NCBI GenBank assembly: GCA_000242815.2
Contig: AHHB01000019.1
Span: forward strand, 124,001-188,000
DNA: 64,000 bases
Source of the DNA: Janthinobacterium lividum PAMC 25724
GTDB taxonomy: Bacteria; Pseudomonadota; Gammaproteobacteria; Burkholderiales; Burkholderiaceae_D
Direction of reading: 5' to 3'
Shown here: positions 19,087-30,622 of the stretch, one piece after another
How the letters are laid out: the number at the start of each line of letters is the position of its first letter
How positions within the stretch are numbered: the stretch's first letter is position 1
The notes under the pieces: generated by a model
Told to the model about the DNA's origin: nothing
The model's database searches: none
Seen by the model: the letters and a program-made list of their open reading frames with translations, nothing else
Translations under genes and position numbers: made by a program

Positions 19087-21933
19087 TTAGAACTTGTAGG
19101 AACCGCTCAGGTAGAACTGGCGGCCCAGAGCGCTCGAATACGATGGGTTGTAACCCACTTGATGCGAACCGGTGTTACGCAAGGTGAACGGCGGATTGCG
19201 ATCGAACAGGTTCAGGATGCCAGCTGTGACTTCCACATTCTTCAGTGGACGGTAAGCCGTCTGGAAGTCGACGGTGGTGTAGCTCGGCACTTCCAGCGCG
19301 ATGCCATAGCATTCGCCAGGGCTGCCGGCGACGATCACGGCGCAAGCGTCTGCCGTCTGTTCCTTGTCCGTGTAGCCATTGCGATAGCTGGCGCTCAGCG
19401 TATGCGTGAACTTGGCTGTCTCATAAGAGCTGGTGGCGCGGATGATGTTGCGGAAGCTGACCTTGTCGTTCGAACCGTAGCGATTCAGGCTGGTTTCCCA
19501 TTGATCATCGGTGCCCGGCGTCGTGTAGCGCGAGCGCAGCAGGTAGGTACCCATCAGGCGGCTCGTCAGACGGCCGTCCAGCAGCTTCATTTTGTGAGTA
19601 AAGTCGTAGTCGATACCGCGGTTTTCCACTTTGCCGATGTTGATCGGCAGCAGTTTGACGGCCAGCACGTCCTTGCCTGTCGAAGTGATGTGCTTGGTGG
19701 TGAACAGGTTGGCATACTTGGCGGGATTGTTGAAGATCAAACCTTCGGAGACCGCCGTTACCTGGTCGTTGATCTGCACGTTCCACAGGTCGAACGACAT
19801 CGACAGGCTGTCGATCGGCTCGAACACGGTGCCGATGCTCCATTGCTTCGACGTTTCCGGCTTCAGCTCAGGATTTCCGCCCTGGAAGGCTTCGAATTGC
19901 CGGCGGGTGACGCCATCACAGTAACTGGCCAGCGGATGACCGCCCATGCCGTTTGCTGCCGTCAATGGGCATTGGTAGTTACCACCTGTGACGCCCCAGT
20001 CTTCCAGCGGGCCAGCGATTTCCTGCATACTGGCGGCGCGGAAGCCGGTGCCGGCGGCGGCGCGGAACATCAGGCTCTTGGTCGCGGAATACTTGCCGCT
20101 GATTTTCCAGGTAGTAGCGTTTTCCTTCTTGCCTACCGTCTTGCCCGTCAACTTGTCATCGATGGCACCGATCTGGTCATAACGCAACGAACCCGTCACT
20201 TCCAGTTTCTTCGAAATTGGCAGCATCAACTCGGCATAGGCGCCCGCGTTGTCGCGTGCATAGTCGCTGTCGACTCGTGCATTGTCAAACAGGATTTGCG
20301 CCTGCTTTGCGACGTCCGCCTGTTGCATCTTGTACGAAGTGTTGCGGTAGTCGGCGCCCACGCCCAGCATGGCGGTGCCGCCTGGCAGCGAGAACACAGG
20401 ACGCGAAGCGCGGCCATCGACGCCCTTCATTTCCACGGTTTGCGTGCTGTAGGTGCCGCTGAAACCTGTGCCCAGCAGTGCCTGGCGCATGGCATCGGGC
20501 ATAGCGCCGACAGGATAGGCGAACGGGTCGATGTTGCCGGCGGCAATTTGTGCGTCGAACTTGTCGGCCAGCGGGAAACCGCTGACGTAGGTTTGCGTCT
20601 GCTTATTTTTCGAGTACGTCACGGCCGAGTTGATATCCCAGCCGAATGCATTACCGTCGACACCGGCGACGATATGCGTGGCTTTGGTGCCATAGTCGTA
20701 GGTGCGATTGCCCATTTCGGACAGGCGATAGGTGGCAATGGAATCGGTGATATTGGCCAGTTGCGCCGGCGTCAGGTTAGGCGCCAGGTATTTGTTGAAC
20801 AGCGGCGAGCCGACCGGTACCGAGAAGTCCGCTGGATAGGGCGCGATGCTGGCAATGATGCGCGCTTCCGTGTAGGCCAGGTCATAGAAACCCTGGAAAC
20901 CGGTTTTTCCCAGTTTGACGGTACCCGAGCTGAAGAGGGAGTCGCGCTTCGATTCGGGATTGATTTCAATCGTCGACGGTGAGTCGAAATAGCAGTTGCC
21001 ATCGCCATAGAAGTCCATGTTGCTGGCAGCGCACTTGCCGCCATGGGCCAGTGCATATGGGTTCAGGTTGACGCTATCGACGAAGGGCTTATTGGTCTTT
21101 GGGTTGATGACCAGTTGGCCCGTTACCGGATCGGTGCGGTTGTAATCGACGGCCGCATTGCCTGGCGCCGAGCGCGAGGAACCATTGATGAATTGCAGTG
21201 CCTTGCCGGTCTTCGGATCGTTGAAATTGATGATGCCGCTTTTCGCGAAGCTGCGCTCGGATGCTTTCAGCGATTTTTGTTCGTCATGGCTGGCCGACAC
21301 GAAAATGCTGTAGCCGTCTTCGTCGATATCGCCAAAGCCTTTGCTGATCGAAACCGAGTTGCTGGCGCCGCCTTTTTCTTCAGGGCGCGAATACTTTGCA
21401 TTGATTTCCAGCGGCGATGTGCCTTTTTTTAGGATGAAGTTGACCACGCCGGCGATGGCATCGGCGCCATACAGGGCCGAGGCGCCGTCGGTCAGTACTT
21501 CCACGCGCTCGATGGCAGCCAGTGGAATCGAATTGAGGTCGATGGTCGTGCCCGAATTGGATGGCGCAAGACGGCGGCCATTCAGCAGTACCAGTGTGTA
21601 GGCTGAGCCAATATCGTGGATCGAGGCCGTGGTGACGCCGCCGCCGCCGCCGCCCACCGAATCGGCAGCGACGGAGAAGCCTTGCATTGCAGGAATTTGC
21701 TGGATGAAATCGGTCACCGTGGTGACGCCCGTTTTCTTGATATCTTTTTGGTTGAACGACTGCACTGGCAGCGACGCTTCGGAAGCGATGCGCTTGATGC
21801 TCGAACCCGTGACTTCCACGCGTTGCATGGTGCCATCTGTTGTTTCTTGCGCATATGCTGCATGCATGCCGAGCGCAATGCTACCGGCAAACATTAGGCG
21901 CAAGGAGCGTGCTATTACATTTTCTATCATCAT
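19087..21933 (-). CDS. TonB-dependent outer-membrane receptor, GSSIKR family
   Basis: A 948-residue receptor. A signal peptide covers about residues 1-28 (MHAAYA then QE), followed by MQRVEVTGSSIKRIASEASLPVQ. The plug domain has YTLVLLNGRRLAPSNSGT, LAAIERVEVLTDGASALYGADAIAGVVNF and a glycine run (GGGGGG) near residue 97. The barrel ends with the beta-signal QFYLSGSYKF. The start MMIENVIARSLRL resembles the start of the receptor at 25307, which supports it. It is the last of three tandem minus-strand receptors but has its own upstream region of 356 bases, so independent transcription is likely. Ligand unknown. Confidence 0.93.
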   Translation of the reverse strand: MMIENVIARSLRLMFAGSIALGMHAAYAQETTDGTMQRVEVTGSSIKRIASEASLPVQSFNQKDIKKTGVTTVTDFIQQIPAMQGFSVAADSVGGGGGGVTTASIHDIGSAYTLVLLNGRRLAPSNSGTTIDLNSIPLAAIERVEVLTDGASALYGADAIAGVVNFILKKGTSPLEINAKYSRPEEKGGASNSVSISKGFGDIDEDGYSIFVSASHDEQKSLKASERSFAKSGIINFNDPKTGKALQFINGSSRSAPGNAAVDYNRTDPVTGQLVINPKTNKPFVDSVNLNPYALAHGGKCAASNMDFYGDGNCYFDSPSTIEINPESKRDSLFSSGTVKLGKTGFQGFYDLAYTEARIIASIAPYPADFSVPVGSPLFNKYLAPNLTPAQLANITDSIATYRLSEMGNRTYDYGTKATHIVAGVDGNAFGWDINSAVTYSKNKQTQTYVSGFPLADKFDAQIAAGNIDPFAYPVGAMPDAMRQALLGTGFSGTYSTQTVEMKGVDGRASRPVFSLPGGTAMLGVGADYRNTSYKMQQADVAKQAQILFDNARVDSDYARDNAGAYAELMLPISKKLEVTGSLRYDQIGAIDDKLTGKTVGKKENATTWKISGKYSATKSLMFRAAAGTGFRAASMQEIAGPLEDWGVTGGNYQCPLTAANGMGGHPLASYCDGVTRRQFEAFQGGNPELKPETSKQWSIGTVFEPIDSLSMSFDLWNVQINDQVTAVSEGLIFNNPAKYANLFTTKHITSTGKDVLAVKLLPINIGKVENRGIDYDFTHKMKLLDGRLTSRLMGTYLLRSRYTTPGTDDQWETSLNRYGSNDKVSFRNIIRATSSYETAKFTHTLSASYRNGYTDKEQTADACAVIVAGSPGECYGIALEVPSYTTVDFQTAYRPLKNVEVTAGILNLFDRNPPFTLRNTGSHQVGYNPSYSSALGRQFYLSGSYKF

Positions 21934-22289
21934 CGAAATTCCTTGTTATTGTGATAAAGGCGGCAATTATTTTGAGATAACTTGTTTCTAGCTAACAATT
22001 TATTTTCTTTTTTGCAAATCCGCCAATGAAAATTTTGTAAATTCTCAGGGCCATCATCAAAACATTCACGATTAAAATTGTCAATTTCGTGCGGAATTTT
22101 TGGATGAAATGCAACATATTGCTATTTTTTTTGCATTTCTTCAGGAATAAACTATCGTGAGCCCTTGTCAGACGCAGTCAGGCGCGTAAAATAATACGGC
22201 GCTCAGCATCGCTGCTGGCGCCGTGTTTCTTGCTGCAGGCTAGCGCTTGCCAGCGCTGTCCTTTTTATCTCTGTTTCAGCCCATCCCCC
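21934..22289. other. Intergenic region between two tandem receptor genes
   Basis: An AT-rich stretch with no gene. On the minus strand it holds the terminator of the upstream receptor gene (about 22187-22224) and then the 5' region of the next one. CCTTGTCA at 22163-22170 (TGACAAGG on the coding strand) recurs upstream of two other receptors. Confidence 0.6.
22187..22224 (-). terminator. Probable terminator after the 22290-24965 receptor gene
   Basis: On the minus strand ACGGCGC, CAGCA, loop GCGA, TGCTG, a bulged A, then GCGCCGT form a long hairpin followed by ATTATTTTA, about 65 bases after the receptor stop codon. Confidence 0.65.
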
Positions 22290-24965
22290 TTAGAACGTAT
22301 AGCTGCCTCGCAAGTAGTAGGCGCGTCCGAGCGGATCCGTGTAGCGCGGGTCATAGCCTTTCTGGAACAACGTTCCCTGATTCGAGAATGGTGGTTCCTT
22401 GTCGAACAGGTTTTTCACGCCGGCCGTCAGCAGCAAGCCTTTCCACACGTAGCTGCCCGACAGGTTGAGCAGGCTGTATGACGGGACATCGTGCTTGTAT
22501 TGCTCAGCAACATTGTTCTGGTCTGTATAGCCGGACTTGAACGATTGCGACACGGTGGCGCCCCAGTTGCCCATGCGCCAGTTCAGGGCTGCCGTATGTT
22601 TCCAGCGGAACACTGGGTTGTTGTCCGCATAGCGGCCCACGTTGGCAATGAATGCGCCGCCGCGCTCGTTCTGGTAGTCATACTTGTGGGTCCAGGTGCC
22701 GTCGACAGACAGGCTGAAGTCGCCATAGGCACTGCGTCCCAGGCGCGCATTGAAACTTGCGTCGATGCCGTCCGTCTTGACTTCGCCGAGGTTGTCATTC
22801 ATATCGAGAATCGCAAACGGCGAGCCATCGGGATTGCGCAGGAACAGGGCCTTGTATTTCTCGTAGTTGCCGTAGATAGACTGTTCGGGCAAGGATGAAA
22901 TCTTGTCCTTCAGGTGGATGTTCCAGTAATCGACGGCAACCGTGATTTCCTTGGTCGGTTCGAGCACCACGCCGAAGGCAAACGTGGTGGATTTTTCGGG
23001 TTTCAGCTTTGTATTGCCGCCTTGCAGCTTGAATTGCTGCAAGTCGCAGTCGCGCAGCGGATTGGCGCCCGGTTGCGGCACGCCACCGGGGCACAGGATG
23101 GGGTCATTGTAAGAATCGTTGGTATCGTTTTTCGACGGCGGCGCATTCTTTTCAAACAGCGTTGGTGCGCGGAACCCCGTGCTGGCCGAACCGCGCAGCA
23201 CCAGCGCGTTGCTGGCCTGGTAGCGCAGGGCCAGCTTGGGATTGGTGGTGCTGCCGACATCGCTGTAATGGTCGAAGCGGGCCGCCAGTTGTACTTCCAG
23301 GTCCTTGATAAGCGGCAAGTTGACTTCGCCGAAGACGGCCTGGATGGTGCGCGAGCCGCTCTTCGAGAGCGAACCGGACAGGCCTGAACTGGTGGCCTGG
23401 CTGGCGATCTCGCGATTCACATTGAAGTCGGCTTTTTCACGCCGCAGTTCGCCGCCGAGAGCGATGGCCAGCGGGCCGCCGGCCAGTTGCATCAGTTCAC
23501 GGCTACCCTTGATGTCGAAGCCCGTGGTGGTGACCTTGGCACTCTGCACCTCGCCGCGCAGGGCGGTGCTGTCCAGGTAAGCCTTGCCGGCCGTGTCTTG
23601 CATGCCGAAGGGATTGAGGATGCCGTTCAACACGCCGGCGGCAAACGCGGCATCTTGCACATAGCCGCCTGTAAATTTCTCGGACGACTTGCTGATGGCA
23701 TGGCTCAGGCCCGTCTTGTAGTCCCAGCCAGCGAGCTCGCCTTCGACGGCCAGCACCAGGCGGTCGGCCTTGCCGTCCGAATCGATCTGCCGCTGTCCCG
23801 CTTCCACGGGGCGCCAGTTGACGCTCAGCGGCTGGCCCGACAACCCGGGCTGGGCCGGCACGCCGCCTGCGTTGCCCGGATAGTATTTGCTGGTATTGGG
23901 CAAGATCAAGCCCGTTTGCGGCGGCGGCGCCGTGCGTGCTTTTACCTTGTTTTCCGAATGTAAGTATTCGAGCGTGGCCAAGTGGCTGCCGCCCAGCTTG
24001 AAGGCGCCCTTGCCGAAAAAGGCCATTTGCTCCTGCGCCGGCAAGTCGTCGATCTGGCGCGTGTAATCCTGGCGGCAGGTGCCGTTGGCCGCCGCCACCG
24101 ACAAGGGCGGATTGCAGCCGCTGGCCGCGTAGGGATTGCCGGCCAGGCCCTTGCCGGCGTTGGCCGCTGCATCGAAGTAGTTGCCGGGGAAAGTGGTGCC
24201 GCTGGTGAGCGACAGGCCCCTCTCGGGAATGATGCCGGTCTTGGAAAAATCGCGATCCTGCGACGTCAGCACATTTTGCTTGTGGTAATCGAGCACGCCG
24301 AAAATATTGTAGCCGTCCGTGTCGAGCTTGCCGAAACCCGTCGACAGGTTGAGACGGTGCTCGCCGCCGCCCTTGTGTTCGGGCGCGACGACCTCGGCAG
24401 TGATGTTGGTGACATTCACCGAGCGCTTGGTGATGAAGTTGATGACGCCGCCAATGGCGTCCGTGCCATAGATGGCCGAGGCGCCGTCGCGCAGCACTTC
24501 GACGCGCTCCAGCGCGGCAATCGGGATGATGTTCAGGTCGACGCTGGCGCCGTCATACGGATGGTTGGCGATGCGCCGGCCGTTGAGCAGCACCAGGGTC
24601 TTGTCGCCGCCCAGGCCGCGCAAGTCGGCGCTGGCCTGGCCGCCCGTGGGCAAGCCGCTGGTGTTGCCGCCGACGGCGTTGCCGCTGCCCATGCTGGAGG
24701 AATTCGAGGGTATCTTGCTGAGCACTTCCTGGGCCGTGGTCAGACCCTGCTTGGCAAAGTCTTCGGCCTTGAAGATGGACAGTGGCGTGGCCGTTTCCGA
24801 AACGAGTCGCTTGATGGAAGAGCCGGTGACTTCGACGCGCTGCATGGTGCCCGTATCGCTGACTTCTTGCGCCAGCGCCTGCTGGCCGAACAGGCCGGCG
24901 GCGAGGCCACTGGCGCAGATCAAACGGATGGAACGGGACAAGCGTGTTTCTCTGATCATATTCAA
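22290..24965 (-). CDS. TonB-dependent outer-membrane receptor, GSSIKR family
   Basis: An 891-residue receptor. A signal peptide covers about residues 1-32 (LFGQQALA), followed by MQRVEVTGSSIKRLVSETATPLS. Plug motifs are DLRGLGGDKTLVLLNGRRIANHPYDG, ALERVEVLRDGASAIYGTDAIGGVINF and ITKRSVNV. The barrel ends with the beta-signal AYYLRGSYTF. No STN domain is present. It is the middle of three tandem minus-strand receptors and is separated from each neighbour by about 340-360 bases containing a hairpin terminator. Ligand cannot be read. The GSSIKR consensus ties it to the three other large receptors here and not to the siderophore-type receptor at 56631. Confidence 0.93.
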   Translation of the reverse strand: MNMIRETRLSRSIRLICASGLAAGLFGQQALAQEVSDTGTMQRVEVTGSSIKRLVSETATPLSIFKAEDFAKQGLTTAQEVLSKIPSNSSSMGSGNAVGGNTSGLPTGGQASADLRGLGGDKTLVLLNGRRIANHPYDGASVDLNIIPIAALERVEVLRDGASAIYGTDAIGGVINFITKRSVNVTNITAEVVAPEHKGGGEHRLNLSTGFGKLDTDGYNIFGVLDYHKQNVLTSQDRDFSKTGIIPERGLSLTSGTTFPGNYFDAAANAGKGLAGNPYAASGCNPPLSVAAANGTCRQDYTRQIDDLPAQEQMAFFGKGAFKLGGSHLATLEYLHSENKVKARTAPPPQTGLILPNTSKYYPGNAGGVPAQPGLSGQPLSVNWRPVEAGQRQIDSDGKADRLVLAVEGELAGWDYKTGLSHAISKSSEKFTGGYVQDAAFAAGVLNGILNPFGMQDTAGKAYLDSTALRGEVQSAKVTTTGFDIKGSRELMQLAGGPLAIALGGELRREKADFNVNREIASQATSSGLSGSLSKSGSRTIQAVFGEVNLPLIKDLEVQLAARFDHYSDVGSTTNPKLALRYQASNALVLRGSASTGFRAPTLFEKNAPPSKNDTNDSYNDPILCPGGVPQPGANPLRDCDLQQFKLQGGNTKLKPEKSTTFAFGVVLEPTKEITVAVDYWNIHLKDKISSLPEQSIYGNYEKYKALFLRNPDGSPFAILDMNDNLGEVKTDGIDASFNARLGRSAYGDFSLSVDGTWTHKYDYQNERGGAFIANVGRYADNNPVFRWKHTAALNWRMGNWGATVSQSFKSGYTDQNNVAEQYKHDVPSYSLLNLSGSYVWKGLLLTAGVKNLFDKEPPFSNQGTLFQKGYDPRYTDPLGRAYYLRGSYTF

Positions 24966-25306
24966 GACTCCTGGAAAAGCGGTTGTCTAAAAGGACGAGA
25001 ACGGCTGCGCCGGAAAGCGCGTCCGAAAATATTGAAGAAGTGAAATGATTTATCTCTTTTCAATTGGGTAACTGTAATGATCCGCAAAAGTCCTTGTCAA
25101 CATTGCACATGGCTTTGTGTGGTTAAACAACGTATTGCGTCATCGACACTGATTTAAAACAACGAAGGCGTATTTTGTGAGGTGTTTTTGAGGATAGCGG
25201 CCGTGCCCAGTGCCGGCTCCGGGCGCGCGAAATAGAACGCCCGCTGCAGTACAACGGGCGTTGGCGTGGCTGGCATGGCGCTAATGACTTGCGCCTGCGC
25301 TGGGGT
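24966..25306. other. Intergenic region between two tandem receptor genes
   Basis: No gene is seen. On the minus strand it contains a hairpin that can end the upstream receptor gene, then a -35-like TTGACA within TTGACAAGG (complement of 25092-25100), about 130 bases before the next receptor start. Confidence 0.6.
25228..25262 (-). terminator. Probable terminator after the 25307-28105 receptor gene
   Basis: A perfect 8-bp stem AACGCCCG/CGGGCGTT (25236-25243 with 25255-25262) is followed on the minus strand by TCTATTTCG. The T tract is weak, so confidence is moderate. Confidence 0.5.
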
Positions 25307-28105
25307 TTAGAAAAACTTGTAGCTGGCGCCCAGTTTGAAGTAACGGCCGATGGCGCCGCTGGCATCCATCGGGTTGTAGCTCATGCCGCCGTAGGTCAAC
25401 GGGTCGAGCGGGGCGATCTTGTCGGTCACGTTGTTGATCGAGGCAAACAATTGCAGCTGTTTGCTGACGTTCCAACGGCTCGACAGGTCGAGCGTGGTGA
25501 ACGAGGCGATCTTGCAACCGTTCGGCGCAGGAGTGCCAGCGGCCAGTTTGGAAGCGCAAGGCTTGCCTTCAAACAGGATGTTCTTCATGTCCGAACGGTA
25601 GTTCAGCACGCCGCTGACATTCCAGTTGCCCAGGTCCCACGAGCCGGTCACATTGATCTTGTCCTTCGGTGTGCCGGCGCAGTTGGAGGTATCGCAGTTA
25701 CCATGCGTGCCAGCGAACTGGTACCTCACGGCAGACGACTCGGCCCGTACCCACGAGGCGATGTGGGTCCAGGTCAGGCCAAACGTGGCGCGGCCGTAGT
25801 CGCCCAGGCGCACGCGCTGCTTGAGGTCCAGGTCGATACCCTTGATCTCCGTAAAGCTGGAGTTGCGGTAGGGTGCTTTGGTAATCAGCAAGGTGCCTGT
25901 ATTCGGCGTGACGACGCCGTTGATAGTCAGGTTGTTGTCGGCGCGGATGGCCGTTGGCAGGGCGGCCGCTTCATTGTAGGGCAGCGGGTTGATCTCGTTT
26001 TCACGCTTGATCTTCCAGCCGTCCAGCGACAGGCTGGTATCGTTGAACGGATCCCACACCAAGCCCAAAGTGTAACCCTTGGATTTTTCCGGCTTGAGGC
26101 TAGGATCGCCGATCTTGACGGCAGCCACTTGCAGTTCGCAGTCGCTCGCATTGGCGCCCGGCAAGCGCGTGCCGCCCGGGCAGCGCACTGGATCGCTGAC
26201 CGTCGAGGTGCCTGTCGATTGCGAATTGGCATTGCTTTCCGCTGGGCCAGGTGCGCGGAAGCCTTCCGAATACGTGCCGCGCACGGCGAAGGTTTTCAGC
26301 GGTGTCCATTTGGCGCCGAGTTTCGGCGTGGTCGACGAGAAACGGTCATATTTGTCGTAACGCAAGGCGCCCGACAGTTCCACCGTCTTGATGACGGGCG
26401 CCAGCACTTCGAGGAAGACGGCAGAAACCTTGCTGTCGCCCTTGGCTGCCACATAGCTGGCGTTGATGGAACCGTTTTCCGTGCCCGACAGTGATGGATT
26501 GTCAAGCTTGTCGCGGCGGTGTTCCGCACCCACTGCCAGGCCCAGGGCGCCGCCTGGCAACTGCATCAGTTCGCGCGAGGCCTTGAAGTCGATGATATCG
26601 AGCTTGGTCGTGGAGTCGGAGGTGGCGTTGGTCACCATGGCCGCGTACAGCGAGGCCGGATTCTTGCTTGCCTGCGCGCCGATATAGTATGGAAAATTTT
26701 TACTGTTCGCATTGCCCAAGGCATCCTTGACGACGGCCATGTTGAGCATGTTGCTGTAATCGAGGTGCAGCTTCGATTCCGAATGCGTATAGCCGGCGTC
26801 GTAATCCCAGCCCAAGGCCGAGCCCTTGACGCCGAGCACGATGCGGTTGAACTCATTGTTGGCCTGGCGTGTGCTCGCACCCACATCGAAGGCTTGATAG
26901 CGCACGCGCACCGGCACGCCGTACGGATTTTGCGGATGGTTGGCGGCCAGCATGATGGTGGTGCCGGCGCCGGAGCCGTAGTTGATGACGCCAGTCGGGC
27001 TACCAGCGCTGGGTGGGAAGGCAATGGTCGGCGTGATTGATGGCGGGATCAGGGTAAATGCCGTATCGCGCTTCGAATAGCCCGCTTCCGCGTACACCTG
27101 GGTATCGGCGTTAACTTGCCAAGTGCCGCGCGTGTACAGGTTGATCGATTCGATCTTCGGCTGCATGGAGCGGAACTGGTCATGATGCCATAGGCAGCCA
27201 CCCTTCGGATCTTGTGGGGAAGAAACAGATAAAGTGGAGCAGCCGGGCAGGGCCACATAGTTGTTGGTAACAGGGTCGCGGATCAGGCCCGTCGGCGACG
27301 CATTTGCATCGTTGTTGCCGTTGATGTAGCCGCCGGCGAACTGGGTGTTGATCGCATAGCCGTACGGACGCAGGTCGGCTTTGCCTATCCATTTGCGGCC
27401 GGAGCGATCGTTGTTCATCAGCATGTCCGACTTGGTGTATTCGGCATTGACGACGACGTTGAATTTATCCGTATCCAGGTTGCCCTTGCCGAAGGTCAGC
27501 GAGGCGCGCTGCTGTTTGGCGTCGCTGTCGCCGGAGATGCCGGTGTCGCCTTTCAGGGTCAGGCCTTCGAAGTCCTTGCGCAGGATGATATTGACCACGC
27601 CGGCAATGGCATCCGCACCGTAGGTGGAGGAAGCGCCATCCTTGAGGATTTCGATGCGTTCGACGATCTGCATCGGCACGGTGGAAAGGTCGGTAAAGCT
27701 CTTCTGGCCATCATCGGCACGCGCGAACGGTGCCATGCGACGACCATTGAGCAGCACCAGGGTCGAAGTGGCACCCAGGCCGCGCAGCGAGATGGCGGTG
27801 GAACCTGCGGCAAAGCCGTTGCCGAAGCCCGTTGGCAGGGAGCCTGCGCCATCGGCGGTCAGGGTTTGCAGGTATTCGGCCACGGTGGCCTTGCCCGATT
27901 TCATCAAGTCGTCGCGGCTAATGACCTGTACCGGTGACGCGGTCTCGGCCGTGGCCCGTTTGATGCTCGACCCTGTAATCTCTACGCGTTGGACATTGGC
28001 ATCCTGGGCTATTGCCGGCGCAGCCATCATGCTTATGCTGAGCGCTGCTACGCTGCCCGAAAAAATCAGGCGTACGGAGCGGGACATAACTGTTTCCATC
28101 ATCAT
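25307..28105 (-). CDS. TonB-dependent outer-membrane receptor, GSSIKR family
   Basis: About 932 residues from the ATG at 28105 (MMMETVMSRSVRL), which follows a GGAG; the frame stays open further upstream but without family character. A signal peptide (SMMAAPAIAQ) precedes NVQRVEITGSSIKRATAETASPVQ. Plug motifs are ISLRGLGATSTLVLLNGRRMAPF, VERIEILKDGASSTYGADAIAGVVNI and ILRKDFEG. The C-terminus is FKLGASYKFF. It is divergent from the oligopeptide ABC importer at 28710, with a shared 604-base regulatory region. A peptide-like ligand passed to that importer is therefore plausible but unproven. Confidence 0.92.
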   Translation of the reverse strand: MMMETVMSRSVRLIFSGSVAALSISMMAAPAIAQDANVQRVEITGSSIKRATAETASPVQVISRDDLMKSGKATVAEYLQTLTADGAGSLPTGFGNGFAAGSTAISLRGLGATSTLVLLNGRRMAPFARADDGQKSFTDLSTVPMQIVERIEILKDGASSTYGADAIAGVVNIILRKDFEGLTLKGDTGISGDSDAKQQRASLTFGKGNLDTDKFNVVVNAEYTKSDMLMNNDRSGRKWIGKADLRPYGYAINTQFAGGYINGNNDANASPTGLIRDPVTNNYVALPGCSTLSVSSPQDPKGGCLWHHDQFRSMQPKIESINLYTRGTWQVNADTQVYAEAGYSKRDTAFTLIPPSITPTIAFPPSAGSPTGVINYGSGAGTTIMLAANHPQNPYGVPVRVRYQAFDVGASTRQANNEFNRIVLGVKGSALGWDYDAGYTHSESKLHLDYSNMLNMAVVKDALGNANSKNFPYYIGAQASKNPASLYAAMVTNATSDSTTKLDIIDFKASRELMQLPGGALGLAVGAEHRRDKLDNPSLSGTENGSINASYVAAKGDSKVSAVFLEVLAPVIKTVELSGALRYDKYDRFSSTTPKLGAKWTPLKTFAVRGTYSEGFRAPGPAESNANSQSTGTSTVSDPVRCPGGTRLPGANASDCELQVAAVKIGDPSLKPEKSKGYTLGLVWDPFNDTSLSLDGWKIKRENEINPLPYNEAAALPTAIRADNNLTINGVVTPNTGTLLITKAPYRNSSFTEIKGIDLDLKQRVRLGDYGRATFGLTWTHIASWVRAESSAVRYQFAGTHGNCDTSNCAGTPKDKINVTGSWDLGNWNVSGVLNYRSDMKNILFEGKPCASKLAAGTPAPNGCKIASFTTLDLSSRWNVSKQLQLFASINNVTDKIAPLDPLTYGGMSYNPMDASGAIGRYFKLGASYKFF

Positions 28106-28709
28106 TCTCAAAAACTCCGAAAGTAAGTTCGGCTGGTCGTTTTTCGACACAACCTCGCTAGGATAAAAAAGACTGCTGCGTAGGCAATCACTGTGATTCA
28201 AACGGCATACCGTGTGTTGCCGTGATTGATCAGACCACTTGCCGAGAAACCTTGTCAATGTGTAAATGTGGCATTTCGGGATGGAAACAACAGTGTTTTT
28301 CATAATGTTGATAAAATATATTATTGGCAACTATTTAAATGGTGCATTGCACGATGCGTTTTCTATCCGTTGATAAAAGGTGCAGTCATTCACCAACGTC
28401 AGGGTTTCTACGTATGCGCTTTTGCGTGGCATCGCCTAAGCAATGTTGCAGTGCGCAATATTTCTCCGATGGCGTCGGTGCTTGTTGCCGCGCACAACGG
28501 AAGTACTGCAGCTTTTCGCCTGGCATGCAAAATATGCGTTATGGTTACGCGTTTTCCAGCGCGTCAAACCACCGGCGCGGCTGGCTGCGAGCAAGGCACA
28601 GATCTTGCGGTGACGGACTGTTTTTGGCGGTGGAATCCTGTATCGCAGGGCGACGCCAGTACAAGCGCACCAATACGGTGCGACAGATAATCGAGATGAA
28701 GGGTATGAC
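28106..28709. other. Divergent intergenic region between a receptor gene and an ABC importer
   Basis: No convincing gene is present in 604 bases. TTGACAAGG (complement of 28250-28258) can act as a -35 element for the receptor gene. Several short frames cross the region but lack ribosome-binding sites and recognisable composition. It probably carries divergent promoters and operators; no palindromic operator was recognised. Confidence 0.5.
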
Positions 28710-30563
<1,854 letters not shown>

Positions 30564-30622
30564 GCGCAGCGGCCTAGATACGACATACACAATATATACA
30601 AGACATACAACAAGGAATCATT

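Noticed and set aside
28226-28690. 154-codon plus-strand frame before the ABC importer
   Set aside because: Lies in an AT-rich divergent promoter region, Cys- and Trp-rich shadow-like composition, no ribosome-binding site.
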